From contig NZ_NMYC01000001.1 of NCBI RefSeq assembly GCF_002860345.1, positions 124,001-188,000 on the forward strand: 64,000 nucleotides of DNA, in the 5' to 3' direction. A program made the position numbers and the translations under genes. Shown in pieces: positions 1-8,696 of this stretch (positions are counted from its first letter, which is position 1; the number at the start of each line of letters is the position of its first letter). This stretch comes from Bifidobacterium anseris (GTDB taxonomy: Bacteria > Actinomycetota > Actinomycetes > Actinomycetales > Bifidobacteriaceae). Under the pieces are notes generated by a model. The model saw only the letters and a program-made list of their open reading frames with translations. It was not told the origin of the DNA and did no database searches.

Positions 1-1155
1 CGCGGTGATCGCGACGGCCGCCGCGCCGGTGACGGCCGCGTCGGTCGGCAGGTCGGAGAGCGTGACCGACGTCGTGGCGGCCAGCTCGGGCAGCACGCGG
101 TCGTCGACGACGCGCATCGCCGACGCGAGCAGCGGCTCGCCGGCATGCGAGACGATGTCGCCGATGATGATGCGCCGCGGATTGAAGGCGTTGATGATCG
201 TGATGAGGCCATAGCCGACGTAGGTGCCGATATGGCGCACGAGTTCGAGTGCGCGTGCGTCGCCGTCCGCGGCGAGCGCGAACAGCGCCTCACATGCCTC
301 GATATGCGTCATCGTGTCGGAGTCGGCGACGATGCCGCCGTCCTCGTCGAGCGCCTTGTGGATCGCGACGGCCGAGCAGTAGCGTTCGAGGCATCCGTAG
401 TTGCCGCAGTCGCAACGCCTGCCGTTGACGTCGATGCTCACATGGCCGATCTCGGTTGCGGTGCCGCGCGCGCCGTCGATCGTGCGTCCGCGTTCGACGA
501 CGCCGAGTCCGACGCCTTCACCGATCAGATAGTAGGCGAGGTCGTCGCGCGCGCCGTCGTCGCCGAACAGCTGCTGCGCGAGTGCGCCGGCGCGCGCGTC
601 CTGCTCGATGAACACCGGCACGGCGAAGGCGTCGGCGAATTCGGCGGGGAAGTTGACATCGCGCCACTGCTGCATCGACGAGACGACGGCCGTATGGCCG
701 CAGTCGCGCAGATAGGGGCCGGGCACGGCCATGCCGATCGCGACGACGGTGCTGAAGCGCGCCATGATCTGTCCGATGAGCGTCTTGAGCGACGTGATCG
801 CGTCGCCAATCGACGGATGGTCGGCCGTCATGTCCACCCAGATCCGCTGCGCGTTGCCGGCGAGGTCGAACAGGCCGACCTGGATGAGGCTGCGCGCGAA
901 CTTGACGCCGATGAAGTGGAAGCGTTCCGGATCGAGCCGCAGGCCGATCGAGCGGCGGTTGCGCGCGCCTTCGATCTCGCCGGTCTCGCTTATGAGGCCT
1001 TCGTCGATGAGCTTCGCCGTGATCTTCGTGATCGCGGCCGGCGTCAGGCCGAGCGATTTCGCGATCTGCGCGCGCGAGGAGACGCCGTTGTTGTACAGGA
1101 AACGCATGACGCGCGAACGGTTGCATTCCGACTGGTTGAGTTGTTCGGCCGCCAT
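1..1155 (-). CDS. ROK family transcriptional regulator (3' end off window)
   Basis: The product reads as a ROK (NagC/XylR-type) sugar-responsive repressor. An N-terminal winged helix-turn-helix lies at about residues 8-60 (NQSECNRSRVMRFLYNNG, SRAQIAKSLGLTPAAITK). An actin-like sugar-binding domain follows, with the ROK zinc motif CDCGNYGCLE at about residues 245-255. The frame stays open to base 1, so the last part of the protein is missing. The ATG at 1155 has the ribosome site AGGGAGGTGTG just upstream. Two copies of a TTAAC-N3-GTTAA palindrome lie 60-90 bp upstream, which suggests autoregulation. Target genes and sugar are not visible here. It could in principle be a ROK kinase, but the HTH argues for a repressor. 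Confidence 0.9.
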   Translation of the reverse strand, partial: MAAEQLNQSECNRSRVMRFLYNNGVSSRAQIAKSLGLTPAAITKITAKLIDEGLISETGEIEGARNRRSIGLRLDPERFHFIGVKFARSLIQVGLFDLAGNAQRIWVDMTADHPSIGDAITSLKTLIGQIMARFSTVVAIGMAVPGPYLRDCGHTAVVSSMQQWRDVNFPAEFADAFAVPVFIEQDARAGALAQQLFGDDGARDDLAYYLIGEGVGLGVVERGRTIDGARGTATEIGHVSIDVNGRRCDCGNYGCLERYCSAVAIHKALDEDGGIVADSDTMTHIEACEALFALAADGDARALELVRHIGTYVGYGLITIINAFNPRRIIIGDIVSHAGEPLLASAMRVVDDRVLPELAATTSVTLSDLPTDAAVTGAAAVAITA

Positions 1156-1215
1156 CACACCTCCCTGTGTCCGTCCGCCGTGTCCGTGGCTGCCGTAGTC
1201 GCGGGCTTCTTTTGA

Positions 1216-1244
1216 TTAACTACGTTAAATGTTAACTTCGTTAA
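1216..1244. promoter_or_regulatory. twin palindromic operator upstream of ROK regulator
   Basis: TTAACTACGTTAA (1216-1228) and TTAACTTCGTTAA (1232-1244) are two TTAAC-N3-GTTAA palindromes with centres 16 bp apart, in an AT-rich patch just upstream of the ROK gene. ROK repressors commonly bind such inverted repeats and regulate themselves. Binding here is inferred. Confidence 0.7.
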
Positions 1245-1309
1245 TTCATGATGGCAAGTCGACACGCCGAAGAAGCGAGAAGAGAGAGGAGGACGTGATG
1301 GACGACGAA

Positions 1310-1360
1310 AGGCCGGCGCTGCGGCTGCATAAGTCATATATGCAGCCGCAGCGCCGGCCT
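1310..1360 (-). terminator. long hairpin downstream of NAD(P)-binding gene
   Basis: Perfect 22-bp inverted repeat (1310-1331 and 1339-1360) with a 7-nt loop, 68 bp past the stop of the minus-strand gene ending at 1428. It has only TTT after the stem on the minus strand. Confidence 0.75.
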
Positions 1361-1427
1361 CAGGTGGTAGCTGTTGCGACGGTCAGGGGAGCGGCCCTCC
1401 GATCGTCAGCTCGTCATCGTGCTTGCT

Positions 1428-2114
1428 TTACTCGGACAGATGCTCGGTCGAGTTCGACAGCATCCACGACGGACGGTCGCCTTCGGTGCCCGGCTTGTCC
1501 AGACCGATCGAGGAGCGAATCTCCTCTTCCGGGTTGAACAGCAGCGTGACGACTTCGCTCGCGACGGACTTGCGCGACACCTCGGTGCCCTTGAACAGTT
1601 CGCCCTTTTCGGTGATCTCGAAGTCGACCTCGTCCTTGTCGGTCAGCCAAGCCGGACGGATGATCGTGTAGTCGAGGTCGCTTGCCTCGATAACGTCGGC
1701 GGCCTTGCGGTAGTTGGTCAGGTAGTCGCCGAGGATGCGCGCGTTCCACGCGCCGAACTCGCCGGGGACCTCGCCGTGGATGCCGAGCGACGAAATCCAG
1801 ATCAGACGCTTGACGCCGGCCTTGTCCATCGCCGCGACGGTCGCCTTCGCCATCGGGATGATGTCGGCGCTGCTGTCACGGCCGCCGGCCAGGTTCGCGT
1901 AGACAGCGTCGGCGCCTTCGATCGCCGGAAGCAGGTCGGCTTCGGACTTCGCGTCGCCGGTGACGATCGTCACATGCTCGTTGTCGAGCACGTCGGCGCC
2001 GAGTTCGTTGTCGCGGTGGATGAACAGCGTCAGGTCGACGTCGCCATGTTCGAGCAGCATCTGCTCGGCGAGACGTGCGATACGTCCGTTCGCTCCAAGA
2101 ATCGTAATCTTCAT
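1428..2114 (-). CDS. NAD(P)H-binding atypical SDR (NmrA/YwnB-like)
   Basis: A 228-residue Rossmann-fold protein. It begins MKITILGANGRIARL, the glycine-rich dinucleotide motif (GxNGxIA form) of atypical short-chain dehydrogenases that bind NAD(P)H, often as redox sensors or epimerase-like enzymes. Further SDR-like segments are YANLAGG, LIWISSLGIHG and YTIIRPAWLTDK. I chose the ATG at 2114 because CGAGGTGAT lies just upstream; an in-frame GTG at 2123 overlaps that ribosome site and is less likely. It is transcribed alone and ends at a strong hairpin. Substrate unknown. Confidence 0.8.
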   Translation of the reverse strand: MKITILGANGRIARLAEQMLLEHGDVDLTLFIHRDNELGADVLDNEHVTIVTGDAKSEADLLPAIEGADAVYANLAGGRDSSADIIPMAKATVAAMDKAGVKRLIWISSLGIHGEVPGEFGAWNARILGDYLTNYRKAADVIEASDLDYTIIRPAWLTDKDEVDFEITEKGELFKGTEVSRKSVASEVVTLLFNPEEEIRSSIGLDKPGTEGDRPSWMLSNSTEHLSE

Positions 2115-2312
2115 GGGTATCACCTCGTATGGTTAGGGCGCCCGTAGGGACGTCCACGGTGGCGGACGGAGCGTGTCGCGGTCCTCGTCCGCATTGCTGC
2201 CGTTCATCTTAGGACGGTTCGGGCGAGGATGCGCCGTGCTTGCTCTCAGCTCATTTTTGCGGAAACTGGGTCGGTCCGCGTGCCGTGTCGAGCTGCGACG
2301 CGATGTTGTGCG

Positions 2313-2363
2313 CGAACGGATGAATCGGGAATGCGGCATGCGTCTCGCCGATCCATCCGTTCG
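2313..2363 (-). terminator. hairpin downstream of NUDIX gene
   Basis: CGAACGGATG (2313-2322) pairs with CATCCGTTCG (2354-2363), and inner TCGG pairs with CCGA. It lies just past the NUDIX stop at 2374. The rest of the 2115-2373 gap shows no gene. Confidence 0.55.
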
Positions 2364-2373
2364 GTGCGGCGGT

Positions 2374-2901
2374 TCAGCGATGCACCGTCGTGCCGCGGAA
2401 CGTGAAGCTCGCGCGGGCGTCGCCGTCGTCGCGGCGGCGCAGGAAGTCGCGCGCGGCCTCGATGCGCTTGCGCGAGCTCGGCGTCATCGGCTCGGGCAGT
2501 TCGTCGGGGTCGAACCAGCCGACCGACGTCGACTCGTCGTCGCCGATGCACGGCTCGCTGCAGCCGTCGGGATCGACCTCGGCGACGAACAGATGATCGA
2601 GGTACTGCGTGCGGTCGCCGTTGGGATAGGTGATGACATGGTCGTCGGCTTCGACACAGGCGAGATCGGTGACGATGACGTCGACGCCGGTCTCCTCCTT
2701 CGCTTCGCGCGCGATCGTGTCCGCAGGCTGCTCGCCCGGTTCGATGATGCCGGAGACGAGTGCCCACTTGCCGGTGTCCGCGCGCTGTTCGAGCAGCACG
2801 AGGCCGTTGTCATCGACGATGTACGCGCAGGCGCCCATGAGCCACAGCGGTGCGTGTCCGATATGCTCACGCAGCTCGAGGATGAACGTCGGCGTCGTCA
2901 T
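2374..2901 (-). CDS. NUDIX hydrolase
   Basis: A 175-residue protein with a complete NUDIX box at about residues 51-73: GIIEPGEQPADTIAREAKEE followed by TGV, fitting Gx5Ex7REUxEExGU. Such enzymes hydrolyse nucleoside diphosphates linked to another group, using Mg2+ held by the box glutamates. The sequence ahead of the box (LWLMGACAYIVDDNGLVLLEQR) is typical of the fold; the exact substrate cannot be read. The ATG at 2901 overlaps the stop of the upstream aminopeptidase gene by ATGA, so the two are probably translationally coupled in one transcript. A hairpin follows. Confidence 0.88.
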   Translation of the reverse strand: MTTPTFILELREHIGHAPLWLMGACAYIVDDNGLVLLEQRADTGKWALVSGIIEPGEQPADTIAREAKEETGVDVIVTDLACVEADDHVITYPNGDRTQYLDHLFVAEVDPDGCSEPCIGDDESTSVGWFDPDELPEPMTPSSRKRIEAARDFLRRRDDGDARASFTFRGTTVHR

Positions 2902-4481
2902 CGCGCGTCCTTCGCGCCTTCGGCGGCCATTTGCGCCATCCACGCCTCGACGTCGTCGATTTGCTTGGGGATGCCGGCGGAGATCCATTCGGGGCCGTCC
3001 TCGGTCATCAGCACGTCGTCTTCGATGCGGATGCCGATGCCGCGGTACTCCGGCGGGATCATCAGATCGTCCTCGCGGAAGTAGAGTCCCGGCTCGATCG
3101 TGAACACCATGCCCGGCGTGATCTTCGCGCCCTGATACGACTCGTAGCGGGCCTGCGCGCAGTCGTGCACGTCGAGGCCGAGATGGTGGGCGACGCCGCA
3201 GGCGAGCCAACGGCGATGCTGCTGGCCTTCGGGAGACAGGCTCTCCTCGACGTCCACCGGCAGGATGCCCCAGTCGTGCAGCCGTTCGGCGATGACGCGC
3301 ATGCAGGCGTGGTGGATGTCCGAATAGGTCGCGCCCGGCTTGGCGGCCTCGAAGCCGGCCTGCTGCGAGTCGAGCACCGCTTGGTACAGCTTCTTCTGGA
3401 AGTCGGTGAACTTGCCGTTCGTCGGGAACGTGCGCGTGATGTCGGCCGTGTACAGCGAGTCGACTTCGACGCCGGCGTCGATGAGCAGCAGCTCGCCGGC
3501 GTTGACGGTGCCGGTGTTGCGGATCCAGTGCAGGATCGGCGCATGTGCGCCCGAAGCGATGATCGTGTCGTAGCCGACCTCGTTGCCTTCCTCGCGCGAG
3601 ATCGAGTTGAACGCGCCTTCGAGGATGCGTTCGGAACGCGGCTTGCCGAGCGCATCCGGGAGCTTGCGCAGGATGTTATCGAAGCCGTGCTTCGTCGCGT
3701 CGACGGCACGGCGGATCTCGCGCACCTCGAAGTCGTCCTTCTCCATGCGCGCCTCGGAGGCGAACTCGTGCAGCTTATCGTCGCGCACCGTGTTGTCGGC
3801 CTCGTTCGGGAAGCCATGCCCCTCGCGCAGCTCGTTCACTGTCGCCGTGACCTGCGGATCGGTTTCGCGAATCACGCGTAGCTGCACGGCGCCGGCCTCG
3901 TCGCCGACGTCCTTGCCGAGCATGTCGGCCAGCTGGGCGATGTCATGCGTCTCGATGCCGGTCATCGCCTCGAGCTCGTTCAGTCCCGCGCGCGGGCCGA
4001 CCCAGTATTCGCCGTAGTGCGGATCCTTGAAGAAGTCCTGCGTGTAATGGTCGGCGCGCGGCGCGACGAACAGCATCGGCGTGTGCGTGCCGTCGGCGTT
4101 CGGGTCGAGCACGAGCACGGCGCCCGCCTCGTAGTCCTGGCCGAGGCCGGTGTAGTAGGAGAACGCCGAATCAGGGCGGAACGCGTAGTCGCAGTCGTTG
4201 TTGCGCACCTTCGGCTGGCCGGCGGGGATGACGAGCCGTTCGCCGGGGAAGGCCTCGCTCAGCGCCTGCAGTCGCGCCGGGATGTAGGAGGCGGACTCAA
4301 GTCGTTCGATCGTCGGCTCGTTGTCGTCCCAGCCGCTGCTCATGAACTCGACGAAGGCGTCGGAACGCGGACGCAGCGAACGGTTGTTGACGCGGTCGCC
4401 CATCGGCTGGTCGTCGCCCGGCGCGGCCGCCTGTTCGCGCGCCTCGTATTCCTTGTCCTGCTCGGTGATCACTTCGCTCAT
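2898..4481 (-). CDS. pepP: Xaa-Pro aminopeptidase (M24B family)
   Basis: A 527-residue metallopeptidase that removes N-terminal residues preceding proline. It has an N-terminal creatinase-like domain, then a pita-bread M24 domain. The metal ligands are visible: D in LLIDAGVEVD, D in TADITRTF, H in HHLGLDVHD, E in FTIEPGLYF and E in IRIEDDVLMT. The ATG at 4481 follows AGAAAGGATCGAT; the open frame continues upstream without a better start. A long hydrophilic N-terminus of about 50 residues precedes the conserved part. The stop overlaps the NUDIX start by ATGA. Confidence 0.93.
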   Translation of the reverse strand: MSEVITEQDKEYEAREQAAAPGDDQPMGDRVNNRSLRPRSDAFVEFMSSGWDDNEPTIERLESASYIPARLQALSEAFPGERLVIPAGQPKVRNNDCDYAFRPDSAFSYYTGLGQDYEAGAVLVLDPNADGTHTPMLFVAPRADHYTQDFFKDPHYGEYWVGPRAGLNELEAMTGIETHDIAQLADMLGKDVGDEAGAVQLRVIRETDPQVTATVNELREGHGFPNEADNTVRDDKLHEFASEARMEKDDFEVREIRRAVDATKHGFDNILRKLPDALGKPRSERILEGAFNSISREEGNEVGYDTIIASGAHAPILHWIRNTGTVNAGELLLIDAGVEVDSLYTADITRTFPTNGKFTDFQKKLYQAVLDSQQAGFEAAKPGATYSDIHHACMRVIAERLHDWGILPVDVEESLSPEGQQHRRWLACGVAHHLGLDVHDCAQARYESYQGAKITPGMVFTIEPGLYFREDDLMIPPEYRGIGIRIEDDVLMTEDGPEWISAGIPKQIDDVEAWMAQMAAEGAKDAR

Positions 4482-4935
4482 ATCGATCCTTTCTGCGAAG
4501 TTCGCGGATGTTGTCGTCGTCGCCCAACATCGTAGTCGCCGCAGGAAACCTGTTTCGCCGGGCGGATGAACGGCACCCGGCGCCGCCTGCGCGCGTCGCG
4601 TATGGCGTCGAGGCGCGCCGCCGCATAGGTCGATAGTTCGTCCGTGCGGACGGGTTATGCGATGCGCGCTTCGTTCGATCGTGCGTCGCCGGCGAGTCGA
4701 CGGTCGGCATTGAATGATGATGTGCGATGATGTGCGCATGGCATCGCCTTCATGCGCGTATCTGTTCGCTTGTGCGGGGAGGCATAGGGGGCGTCACGCA
4801 TATATCGAAAGAAGCGGCGCCGAATACGGTTATGCGGGCGCGCACGCTGCTGCGAGGACGCCGGCGCGCGCCTTGCGGAGAAACACCGGCCGGTCCATGC
4901 CTGGGAACGGCAGCCTACGCGCCTACAATGAACCT
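4482..4935. other. intergenic gap between divergent pepP and GNAT genes
   Basis: No gene is supported in these 454 bases. It holds the 5' leader of pepP and a 10-bp direct repeat, GATGATGTGC, at 4716-4725 and 4726-4735. The right end carries the TACAAT box of the acetyltransferase gene. Confidence 0.5.
4924..4929 (+). promoter_or_regulatory. -10 box of GNAT gene, leaderless start
   Basis: TACAAT ends 6 nt before the ATG at 4936, and no ribosome site is present. The transcript should therefore begin at or next to the start codon. Confidence 0.55.
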
Positions 4936-5499
4936 ATGAGTATCTATGACAGCTGTCCGCAACTGTGTGACGACGCCTACCGCATCCGGCTGATCGAACC
5001 CGACGACGCCGACGATCTGCTCGCCGTGTATGGCGACAGGCTCGCGCTGCCGTTCTTCAACTCCGACAATTGCCATGGCGCGAACTTCTACTGCCGCGAC
5101 GTGCACGACGTGCGCGCGAGCATCGCCGCATGGCTCGACGAATACGCGCGGCGCGGCTTCGTGCGCTTCGCCGTCGAATCGTTGGCGACGGGAACCGTGA
5201 TCGGCACGCTGGAGATGTTCCGTCGCGAAGCCGACGACTATTACGACGGCTGCGGCATCCTGCGCGTCGATCTGGCCGTCGATTACGAACGCGAGGACGT
5301 CATCCGCGACCTCCTCGACCTCGTCTCCGCGCCGTTCATGACATTGTTCGGCTGCGCGAGGATTGCGACGAAGGCGCCGCTGTACGCGGTCGAACGCCGC
5401 GCCGCGCTTGCCGGCGCCGGCTACACCGCGCGCCGCCAGCCGCTGATCGGCCACGACGGCACGCACTACTACGACTACTGGGTGATGGAACGCGCGTAG
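4936..5499 (+). CDS. GNAT-like N-acetyltransferase
   Basis: A 187-residue protein whose opening YRIRLIEPDDADDLLAVYGD matches the beta1-alpha1 start of GNAT acetyltransferases. The middle (IGTLEMFRRE and ILRVDLAVDYERED) fits the acetyl-CoA binding region of the family. No substrate can be inferred. The ATG at 4936 is chosen because TACAAT lies 6 nt upstream and there is no ribosome site, as in several other genes here; the open frame extends to 4714 but without GNAT-like sequence. The fold call is moderate because the pyrophosphate-binding loop is not canonical. Confidence 0.7.
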   Translation: MSIYDSCPQLCDDAYRIRLIEPDDADDLLAVYGDRLALPFFNSDNCHGANFYCRDVHDVRASIAAWLDEYARRGFVRFAVESLATGTVIGTLEMFRREADDYYDGCGILRVDLAVDYEREDVIRDLLDLVSAPFMTLFGCARIATKAPLYAVERRAALAGAGYTARRQPLIGHDGTHYYDYWVMERA

Positions 5500-5627
5500 G
5501 ACGCATGTAATCATCGATGATGCGAAAACCGGCTGCATCGGCGTGTCGATGCCGTCGATATCGCCAGCGAGAGGGACAATCAAGGCACGACAAAAATCGA
5601 ACGATACGGAAAAACGGGGGGATTGCG

Positions 5628-6230
5628 ATGGGGAGATCGATGCGAGTAAGCGTGGCGGCGGCGTTGCTGACGGCGGCCGTCATGACGGCCGGAGGATGCG
5701 GGACAAGCGAAGCGCAGCGGAACGACGCCACACCGCCGGCTGCCTCCGCCACAGCGACGCAGGGCGCGGATGAGGAATACCATGTGCTGCCCGAGTATCA
5801 GGCCAATCGACTCAAGGACGAACTGCGGGACTTCCCGATGGCGGGCAAGACGATTGAGTTCGCCGGACCCGTGCCGAGCTACACGGAAACGAACGGCGCA
5901 CGCGCGCCTCAGACGATGCAGAACAGGACCGAGCTGGAGTTCAGCGCAAACAAGTCATACACGCTCGTCGCCATGTGCACGGGCGAAGGTGGCGCGAACG
6001 TGGAATGGCAGCTCGGCGTGCAGTTCAACAGACAGCATCTCGAATGCAGGCCGTACAGCGGCACGCAGTACATGAACGCCGGCGTGGCGGACATGGGCGT
6101 GACCGGCATCGGCGCCGACTCGAGCACCGTCACGATCACGCCGGACGAGGGGACGAAGGCGGAGTTCGCCTACCGCATCGACGAATCGGATGCGCCGGTG
6201 CCGATCGTCGACGACGACGCCACGGCGTAG
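5628..6230 (+). CDS. putative secreted lipoprotein of unknown function
   Basis: A 200-residue protein with an Arg-containing N-terminus, a hydrophobic stretch (VSVAAALLTAAVMTAGGC) and a Cys at about residue 24 after a lipobox-like AGG. It is therefore likely exported and lipidated. A Thr/Ala/Ser-rich linker follows, then a beta-rich C-terminal domain of about 140 residues with no family I recognise. The start at 5628 follows a run of six G (5616-5621). The next gene encodes a membrane-anchored protein of similar size and may be co-transcribed. Confidence 0.65.
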   Translation: MGRSMRVSVAAALLTAAVMTAGGCGTSEAQRNDATPPAASATATQGADEEYHVLPEYQANRLKDELRDFPMAGKTIEFAGPVPSYTETNGARAPQTMQNRTELEFSANKSYTLVAMCTGEGGANVEWQLGVQFNRQHLECRPYSGTQYMNAGVADMGVTGIGADSSTVTITPDEGTKAEFAYRIDESDAPVPIVDDDATA

Positions 6231-6280
6231 GACGCGACGCCGCAGTGAGGGAAAACGACGGAAGCGACAGCACGGGGAGA

Positions 6281-6320
6281 ACACGGCACAGTGAGGGAAG
6301 GCACGGCACGGTGAGGGATA
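6281..6320 (+). repeat. 20-bp tandem repeat (two units) ahead of a start codon
   Basis: Two adjacent 20-bp units (6281-6300 and 6301-6320) share the core CGGCACRGTGAGGGA. A partial third copy is at 6236-6255. Each unit carries a GTG preceded by purine-rich sequence, which blurs the start of the downstream gene. Confidence 0.6.
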
Positions 6321-6832
6321 AGACATCAACGAATAAGACATCAATGGATACGACGGCGGCGGACGAAACGGTGGAACCGACGCCGCCGTGGAAGATCATC
6401 ACGGTGATGACGGTCATCAGCGCGCTCACGGTGGCCGCGTACTGGCTGTGGCCGAAGCCGCTCGACACGTCGCACACGCAGCTCGAGATCTCCGCATCAT
6501 CGAAATTCACACGCGCGCAGCTCGACGATCTTGTGCAGGCCGTGTACCGCGAGAACGTGAGCATGAAGAGCTGCAGCGTCGACAAAGTCAAGTACGACGA
6601 GAAACAAAGCGAAGAGATCGTCGACATGGAAATCGCAGACTACGACGAAGGACACGGCTCGGCGTTGGGCCGCGCCGCGCGCCAACACGGTCGCGACGGC
6701 GCGGCGGTCGTGTTCGTCGACATGACCTGCCGCGAACACGTGGACGACGAAGACCATATGGAGGAGTTCATGCTGCTGCCGCAGGCCGACGGCACACAGG
6801 CATGGGAACTGCAGGACCGCGGCAACGGCTGA
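6311..6832 (+). CDS. single-pass membrane protein of unknown function
   Basis: About 173 residues. One membrane segment (IITVMTVISALTVAAYWLW) sits at about residues 28-46, after a short Thr-rich cytoplasmic head, followed by an extracellular domain rich in Asp and Glu with two Cys. I do not recognise the family. The start is uncertain: GTG at 6311 follows GAGGGAAGG in a tandem repeat, while ATG at 6344 has no clear ribosome site. It follows the lipoprotein gene after about 80 bases and may share its transcript. Confidence 0.6.
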   Translation: MRDKTSTNKTSMDTTAADETVEPTPPWKIITVMTVISALTVAAYWLWPKPLDTSHTQLEISASSKFTRAQLDDLVQAVYRENVSMKSCSVDKVKYDEKQSEEIVDMEIADYDEGHGSALGRAARQHGRDGAAVVFVDMTCREHVDDEDHMEEFMLLPQADGTQAWELQDRGNG

Positions 6833-6947
6833 GCGGACGGCGCGCGGCGTGCGCTCGCGCAGGACGGTCGGGCGCGGGCATAGAATGGACGGTTGTATCA
6901 CAGCTGATGGAGCACAGCTGACGCAAGCAGCGGGAAGGTCGGAACGC

Positions 6948-8564
6948 ATGGCAGACAAGAGCAGTATCCGGGACGTCGAACGTGACATCATGAGTCGTCC
7001 GAGCGAGAGGAACACGACGAACCTCGACCTCAAGCGAATGAAGATGATCCTCGACCTGCTCGGCAATCCGCAGGACTCATTCCGCGTTATCCACATCACC
7101 GGCACGAACGGTAAAGGGTCGACGGCGCGCATGGCGGAGGCGATCTGCCGCGCGTACGGCATGCGCACAGGCCTGTACACGTCGCCGCACCTCGAACACG
7201 TCAACGAACGCATCGCGATCGACGGGCAGCGCCTGTCCGACGACGACTTCGTCGAACTCTGGGACGAAGTCAGGGACTTCGTCGCGCTCGTCGACAAGAA
7301 AATGGACGAGGAAGGCTCGCCACGCATGAGCTTCTTCGAGGTGCTCACGACGATGGCGATCTGGAAGTTCGCGGACGCGCCGGTCGACGTCGCGATCGTC
7401 GAAGTCGGCATGGGCGGACGGTGGGACGCGACGAACGTGCTCGACGCGGACGCCGCAGTCATCGGGCCGATCGACATGGACCACATGGCATGGCTCGGCA
7501 GCACCGTCGAAGAAATCGCCGATGAAAAGGTCGGCATCATCAAGCCGGGCTGCACGGCGATCATCGGCGAACAGCCGCATGCGGACCAGGTCATGCCGAT
7601 CATCAGGGAAGCGGTCATGGAGAACCATGCGACGCTCATCCGCGATGGCTACGAGGCGGAAGTCGTCGCGCGCATGCCGGCCGTCGGCGGACAGGTCGTC
7701 ACGCTGCGCACGCCGAACGGCACCTATGCCGACGTGCCGCTCGACAAATTCGGCGAACATCAGGCGCACAACGCGCTCGCGGCACTGTGCGCGGCCGAGG
7801 TCGTCATCCCGGTCACCGGCGCGCTCGACGGCGATCTCGTCGCCGAGGCGCTCAGCTCGGTGAAGATTCCGGGACGCATCGAACAAGTGAGGAACTCGCC
7901 GACGATCATCATCGACGGCGGCCACAACGTCAACGCCGCCGAAGCGCTACGCGCGGCGATCGAGGAAAACTACGACTTCACGCAGCTCGTCGCCGTCGTC
8001 GCGATGATGGAGGATAAGCAGGTCGAGGAGTATCTCGGTGTGCTCGAGCCGATTGTCAGCGAGATCATCGTCACCGAGAACTCGTGGAAGGACCGCGTGA
8101 TGCCGGCTGACAAGCTCGCCGAGATCGCGCGCGGCGTGTTCGGACCGGAACGCGTCACCTGCATCCCGTCGCTGCCCGATGCGATTCAGGAAGCGGTCAA
8201 CCGTGTGGACGCCGACGATGAGCTCGGCGTCGGCTACGGGCACGGCGTGCTCATCTGCGGCAGCTTCGTCACTGCGGGCGACGCGCGCATGCTGCTCAAG
8301 GAATCGATCCACCCGGATTTGCGCAAGCCGAAGGAGGAACGCGTCCATCAGGTCGCGGTGACGCCGCAGGGCCGGGATGAGGCTGCCGGTGTTGCGGGTG
8401 CGGGTGTTGAGATGGACGCCGCTGAGCGCGAGTACGAATCCGATGCGGACACCGACTTCGACGTCTTCGACATGAACAGCATCCTCGGCGTTGACGATGA
8501 GGCTGATGAGGGCGGCGAGGAGGCCGACGGCAGCGCCGACGACGGGTCTGCTACCGCCGACTGA
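6948..8564 (+). CDS. folC: folylpolyglutamate / dihydrofolate synthase
   Basis: A 538-residue Mur-ligase-fold enzyme that adds glutamate to folates with ATP. The P-loop ITGTNGKGST is at about residues 46-55, followed by YTSPHLEHVNERI and the central VEVGMGGRWDATN motif, which are FolC signatures. The last 60 residues form a very acidic tail (DEADEGGEEADGSADDGS) beyond the usual family length. The ATG at 6948 is chosen for the GGGAAGG ribosome site; an in-frame ATG at 6886 sits inside a TAGAAT -10 box (6882-6887), so transcription probably starts just after it. A hairpin ends the gene. Confidence 0.93.
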   Translation: MADKSSIRDVERDIMSRPSERNTTNLDLKRMKMILDLLGNPQDSFRVIHITGTNGKGSTARMAEAICRAYGMRTGLYTSPHLEHVNERIAIDGQRLSDDDFVELWDEVRDFVALVDKKMDEEGSPRMSFFEVLTTMAIWKFADAPVDVAIVEVGMGGRWDATNVLDADAAVIGPIDMDHMAWLGSTVEEIADEKVGIIKPGCTAIIGEQPHADQVMPIIREAVMENHATLIRDGYEAEVVARMPAVGGQVVTLRTPNGTYADVPLDKFGEHQAHNALAALCAAEVVIPVTGALDGDLVAEALSSVKIPGRIEQVRNSPTIIIDGGHNVNAAEALRAAIEENYDFTQLVAVVAMMEDKQVEEYLGVLEPIVSEIIVTENSWKDRVMPADKLAEIARGVFGPERVTCIPSLPDAIQEAVNRVDADDELGVGYGHGVLICGSFVTAGDARMLLKESIHPDLRKPKEERVHQVAVTPQGRDEAAGVAGAGVEMDAAEREYESDADTDFDVFDMNSILGVDDEADEGGEEADGSADDGSATAD

Positions 8565-8621
8565 GCGCCCGCTGCAGCAGTATGTGGCTGAGTCCAAGCA
8601 CCGACTGCCGGCGGAGAGGAG

Positions 8622-8667
8622 ATGCAACAGAGGGCGGCGACCGGGGAGTCACCGCCCTCTGTTGCAT
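8622..8667. terminator. bidirectional terminator between folC and femX-like gene
   Basis: 16-bp perfect arms (8622-8637 and 8652-8667, core CAACAGAGGGCGG) between convergent genes. No U-tract. Confidence 0.8.
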
Positions 8668-8696
8668 GGCAGATGAGTCGCCAAGTAAGGGAGAGC

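Noticed and set aside
145-1215. Plus-strand frame opposite the ROK regulator
   Set aside because: The minus strand has HTH and ROK motifs; this frame has none.
4716-4735. Two-copy GATGATGTGC repeat
   Set aside because: Short, simple sequence; likely chance.
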